Source: a virus. From it: 31,829 bases of DNA. Below the pieces are notes generated by a model. The model was not told the origin of the DNA and did no database searches. It worked only from the letters and a program-made list of their open reading frames with translations. Positions 29,846 through 31,829 of the stretch are shown piece after piece. The position numbers and the translations under genes were made by a program. The stretch is from the IMG/VR virus record IMGVR_UViG_3300029319_000272, positions 1-31,829 of that record; one strand, written 5' to 3'. Position 1 is the first letter of the stretch, and every line of letters begins with the position of its first letter.

Positions 29846-29935
29846 TTCAATACCTTGCAGTGATTTAAAGGTTCACAGTCACCTTGCGTGGACATCCACG
29901 AATACTCCCTGATTTGGACAATAGTAAAAAAATTT
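29846..29935 (-). promoter_or_regulatory. 90-nt gap with short inverted repeat upstream of the GroES gene
   Basis: Non-coding gap in a packed gene run. It contains an AT-rich stretch (AAAAATTTTTTT on the minus strand) and CGTGG/CCACG arms at 29887-29900 around a 4-nt centre. No T-tract follows, so it is not a typical terminator. An AAGG ribosome site lies about 8 nt before the GroES ATG. It could carry a promoter or a control site, but I cannot define one. Confidence 0.35.
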
Positions 29936-30124
29936 TTAACTTTCAATATATCTTTTCTCTATATCCTCTAAATCTTGTCGTATGATTTTTACAAGATCAC
30001 ATCGTCCCACCAAACGATTGTAAGAACTAAGATCTTCTGCCTGACCAGACGCAAGATATGTCTTAATATCCTCCTCATACTCGTCAAGCTTTCGCCCTAA
30101 CAGCGAAAACACAGTATCACTCAT
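29936..30124 (-). CDS. Small helical protein following the portal gene
   Basis: A 62-aa protein (MSDTVFSLLGRKLDEYEEDI, then KTYLASGQAEDLSSYNRLVG and a helical end). Its ATG overlaps the portal stop by 8 nt, so it is probably translated together with it. It is charged and helical without a known motif. I recall small helical proteins at this position in other podoviruses but no function. Confidence 0.72.
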   Translation of the reverse strand: MSDTVFSLLGRKLDEYEEDIKTYLASGQAEDLSSYNRLVGRCDLVKIIRQDLEDIEKRYIES

Positions 30125-31829
30125 CTCCCTTTACAAGCTCCTTCGCTATTTCGATACCCAGTTTTGCGCCCTCTTTCTGGTCTTCACGCTGTGATTTATC
30201 CAGATCGGTGGCTAGTTTTACGCCAAGACGTGCACCCTCACGTTGGTTCTCAGCGGAAATACGTTCCTGTTGAATTTGTGCATTTGAACTTTTTGCCATC
30301 GCATCAAGCTGCAACTTCTGCGTATCCATTTGGATCTTGTGCTCTAGTTCTCTTTGCTTCATTTGTAGTTCTGCCTGTTGCATTTGTACAACAGGATCTT
30401 GCTGTTGCTGCTGAATCTGCTCTTGTTGAGCTTCTCCTTGGCTCTTCTGCAACAGTTTTTCTGACGCTTCTTTTGCGAGTCTTGAGATCTCCACCTCTAC
30501 ATCTTCTGGTAGTGGCTGATCTTCGTTTGGCATCTCGACACCAAGCATTTTCTCAATCTCACGCCTGTACTGGAAAGCAACATGCTCTGTGACATGTGCA
30601 GCCATAGCCGCCCCGATAGCCTGTGCAAACGGTGACTGCCCTACAAGCTCTCGCATCTTAGGATCTTCTATCGCAGCCATGTGCACCGCTATGTGCGCTT
30701 CGTGATCTTGATACTTGAATGCTTTAGTTGGCTCTTGCTTGAGCATCATCATGTTTTCTGTGACAGGATCAGCAGGCTTAATATCATCAGGTAATTTAAC
30801 AATATCGCTTGCGTCCTGTATTCCCAACACCTCTAGCATCTGACGATGCAGCTTTCCCATATCGTATAATTGGGGAGCCTGTTGAGAAAGCTGCAACGCC
30901 GCCTGATACTGCATAATCCTTTGGGACATCGTAGCAGCATTAGGATCTGAAACAGGTATAACATCAACACGAGCATCAAAATCTTTCTGTCTATTGAAGT
31001 CACCATCCATCTCATAAGCATATTCTGCGGGCATGTAGTCACGAATAATCTTTGCCAACAGTCGTAGCTCGTTTTTCATAGCGGCGTGCATACGGGCCTG
31101 CACACCAGACATAACTTTCATACTGCGCTCAAGTAGAGCGAGCGTTGTGCCTACAGGTGCTTGAGCATTCATGTCTCCGACCTGTATATCTGCAACAGAA
31201 CCTATCCTGCGTCCTTCTTCGACAATGTTGCCAAGTAACGAGTAGAGAACTCCTGATGGCTCTTTGTAAGGGATGAACGTAATTGAATCCCGTATCGCAC
31301 CACCTGGAACGTCCACGTCCCTGAACTCACCTGGCATAAGCGGAGTGTCATCACCTTTAATACGGAGACCGCGAGCTTTAAGACCCGCAGGCAAATTAGA
31401 TAATGTACCCGCATCAATAAGTTGGCGAAGTATTGACGTTGCAGATTTAGCCAATCCACCGATGAGATGGATAAGACCTGTGCCGTAGAAACCCAACCCA
31501 GGTAGGTATTTGTAATGTACGAAGTGTAATCTTTTCTTTTTCTTTGCATCTTCCTCATACCAGTTTTTTCTAATTGCTAATATCTCACGAGAAGATTTAT
31601 CAATTGTAATTACATAGGGTCTTGCTATTCCATCTGGATCATCAAACTCATCTGGCATGTTCATGGTTACGTGCATCTCAAGAATCGTATGACGATCATC
31701 ATCCTCTATGACTGCGCTCTCTCCATCAAGCTCATCATATTTTTCCTGAATGTCTGAGAAGTCTGGCTCTGGTTCAGGAAGATCAACCTTTTTATAGAAT
31801 CCTGCCACCTGTAGTTCTAGGATTTCGTT
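30117..31829 (-). CDS. Portal protein (P22 type), N-terminus outside the window
   Basis: The reading frame is open to the right edge (570 visible codons). The GTG at 31806-31808 is not the real start, because the residues before it (NEILELQ) continue in frame. The protein shows portal features: HFVHYKYLPGLGFYGTGLIH, LIDAGTLSNLPAGLKARGLR, RDVDVPGGAIRDSITFIPYK, and SVADIQVGDMNAQAPVGTTL near LLERSMKVMSGVQARMHAAM. P22 portals are about 725 residues, so roughly 150 residues may be missing. The C-terminus is a long Gln/Glu/Lys-rich helix (KLLQKSQGEAQQEQIQQQQQ and onward), like the barrel of P22 gp1. The gene opens the visible head operon. Confidence 0.87.
   Translation of the reverse strand, partial: NEILELQVAGFYKKVDLPEPEPDFSDIQEKYDELDGESAVIEDDDRHTILEMHVTMNMPDEFDDPDGIARPYVITIDKSSREILAIRKNWYEEDAKKKKRLHFVHYKYLPGLGFYGTGLIHLIGGLAKSATSILRQLIDAGTLSNLPAGLKARGLRIKGDDTPLMPGEFRDVDVPGGAIRDSITFIPYKEPSGVLYSLLGNIVEEGRRIGSVADIQVGDMNAQAPVGTTLALLERSMKVMSGVQARMHAAMKNELRLLAKIIRDYMPAEYAYEMDGDFNRQKDFDARVDVIPVSDPNAATMSQRIMQYQAALQLSQQAPQLYDMGKLHRQMLEVLGIQDASDIVKLPDDIKPADPVTENMMMLKQEPTKAFKYQDHEAHIAVHMAAIEDPKMRELVGQSPFAQAIGAAMAAHVTEHVAFQYRREIEKMLGVEMPNEDQPLPEDVEVEISRLAKEASEKLLQKSQGEAQQEQIQQQQQDPVVQMQQAELQMKQRELEHKIQMDTQKLQLDAMAKSSNAQIQQERISAENQREGARLGVKLATDLDKSQREDQKEGAKLGIEIAKELVKGDE

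Noticed and set aside
29887-29900. Hairpin as a terminator before the GroES-like gene
   Set aside because: The stem is short and no T-tract follows it on the minus strand.
30164-30592. Plus-strand ORF of 142 aa opposite the portal C-terminus
   Set aside because: It arises from the biased Gln/Glu/Lys composition of the portal helix; no ribosome site or neighbours on that strand.
31806-31808. GTG as portal start
   Set aside because: The frame stays open upstream to the window edge and P22-type portals are longer, so the true start is outside the window.

Overview
The window looks like a continuous stretch of the virion-structure and lysis region of a tailed marine bacteriophage with a short (podovirus-type) tail. 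The evidence is a P22-type portal, scaffold and capsid proteins, gp4-like head-tail adaptors and a gp10-like DNA-stabilisation (nozzle) protein, with no tape measure, sheath or tail-tube gene. Many of the small proteins resemble families I associate with uncultured marine phages. The host is not visible. The 3TM holin resembles those of alphaproteobacterial phages and gene transfer agents, so an alphaproteobacterium is possible, but this is inference. I see no tRNA, integrase, IS element or CRISPR. Replication genes and terminase are absent and presumably lie outside the window.

Every credible gene is on the minus strand, so the biological order runs from high to low coordinates. Head module (31829 to about 26473): portal (cut by the right edge), a 62-aa protein, a GroES-like co-chaperonin, scaffold, a 147-aa protein, a decoration-like protein and the major capsid protein. 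A strong intrinsic terminator follows the capsid gene. After a roughly 100-nt leader with several competing inverted repeats comes a second block (26311 to 21783). It holds small beta-rich structural proteins, a cluster of very small basic proteins (two too short for a 60-residue ORF cutoff), a gp4-like adaptor, a fibre-like protein with a possible cupredoxin domain and a lysine-rich repeat protein.

Tail and fibre module (21780 to 8704): a second adaptor-like protein, several small structural proteins, repeat-built fibre proteins, two adjacent six-repeat beta-propeller proteins, a LamG-containing fibre protein, a tail-assembly-chaperone-like protein, a coiled-coil protein, the gp10-like nozzle, and small accessory proteins including a zinc ribbon. 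Next come an Arg/Ala- and Pro-rich repeat protein (8704 to 7127) and a lysis cassette (7127 to 5527) of a two-TM protein, a 3TM holin, a staphylococcal-nuclease-like enzyme and a GH19-type endolysin. The left end (5473 to 1) holds five probable internal/ejection proteins, one resembling the T7 gp13 acetyltransferase-like family. The last runs off the left edge.

Genes are packed with stop/start overlaps (ATGA, TAATG, TGATG), which suggests translational coupling. The few gaps carry most of the regulatory signal. A 14-16 bp palindrome centred on GTTCAATTGAAC occurs after the capsid gene and before the nozzle gene. A variant with intact arms precedes the first internal-protein gene. These three sites, the capsid terminator and the structured leader downstream of it are the most notable non-coding features.
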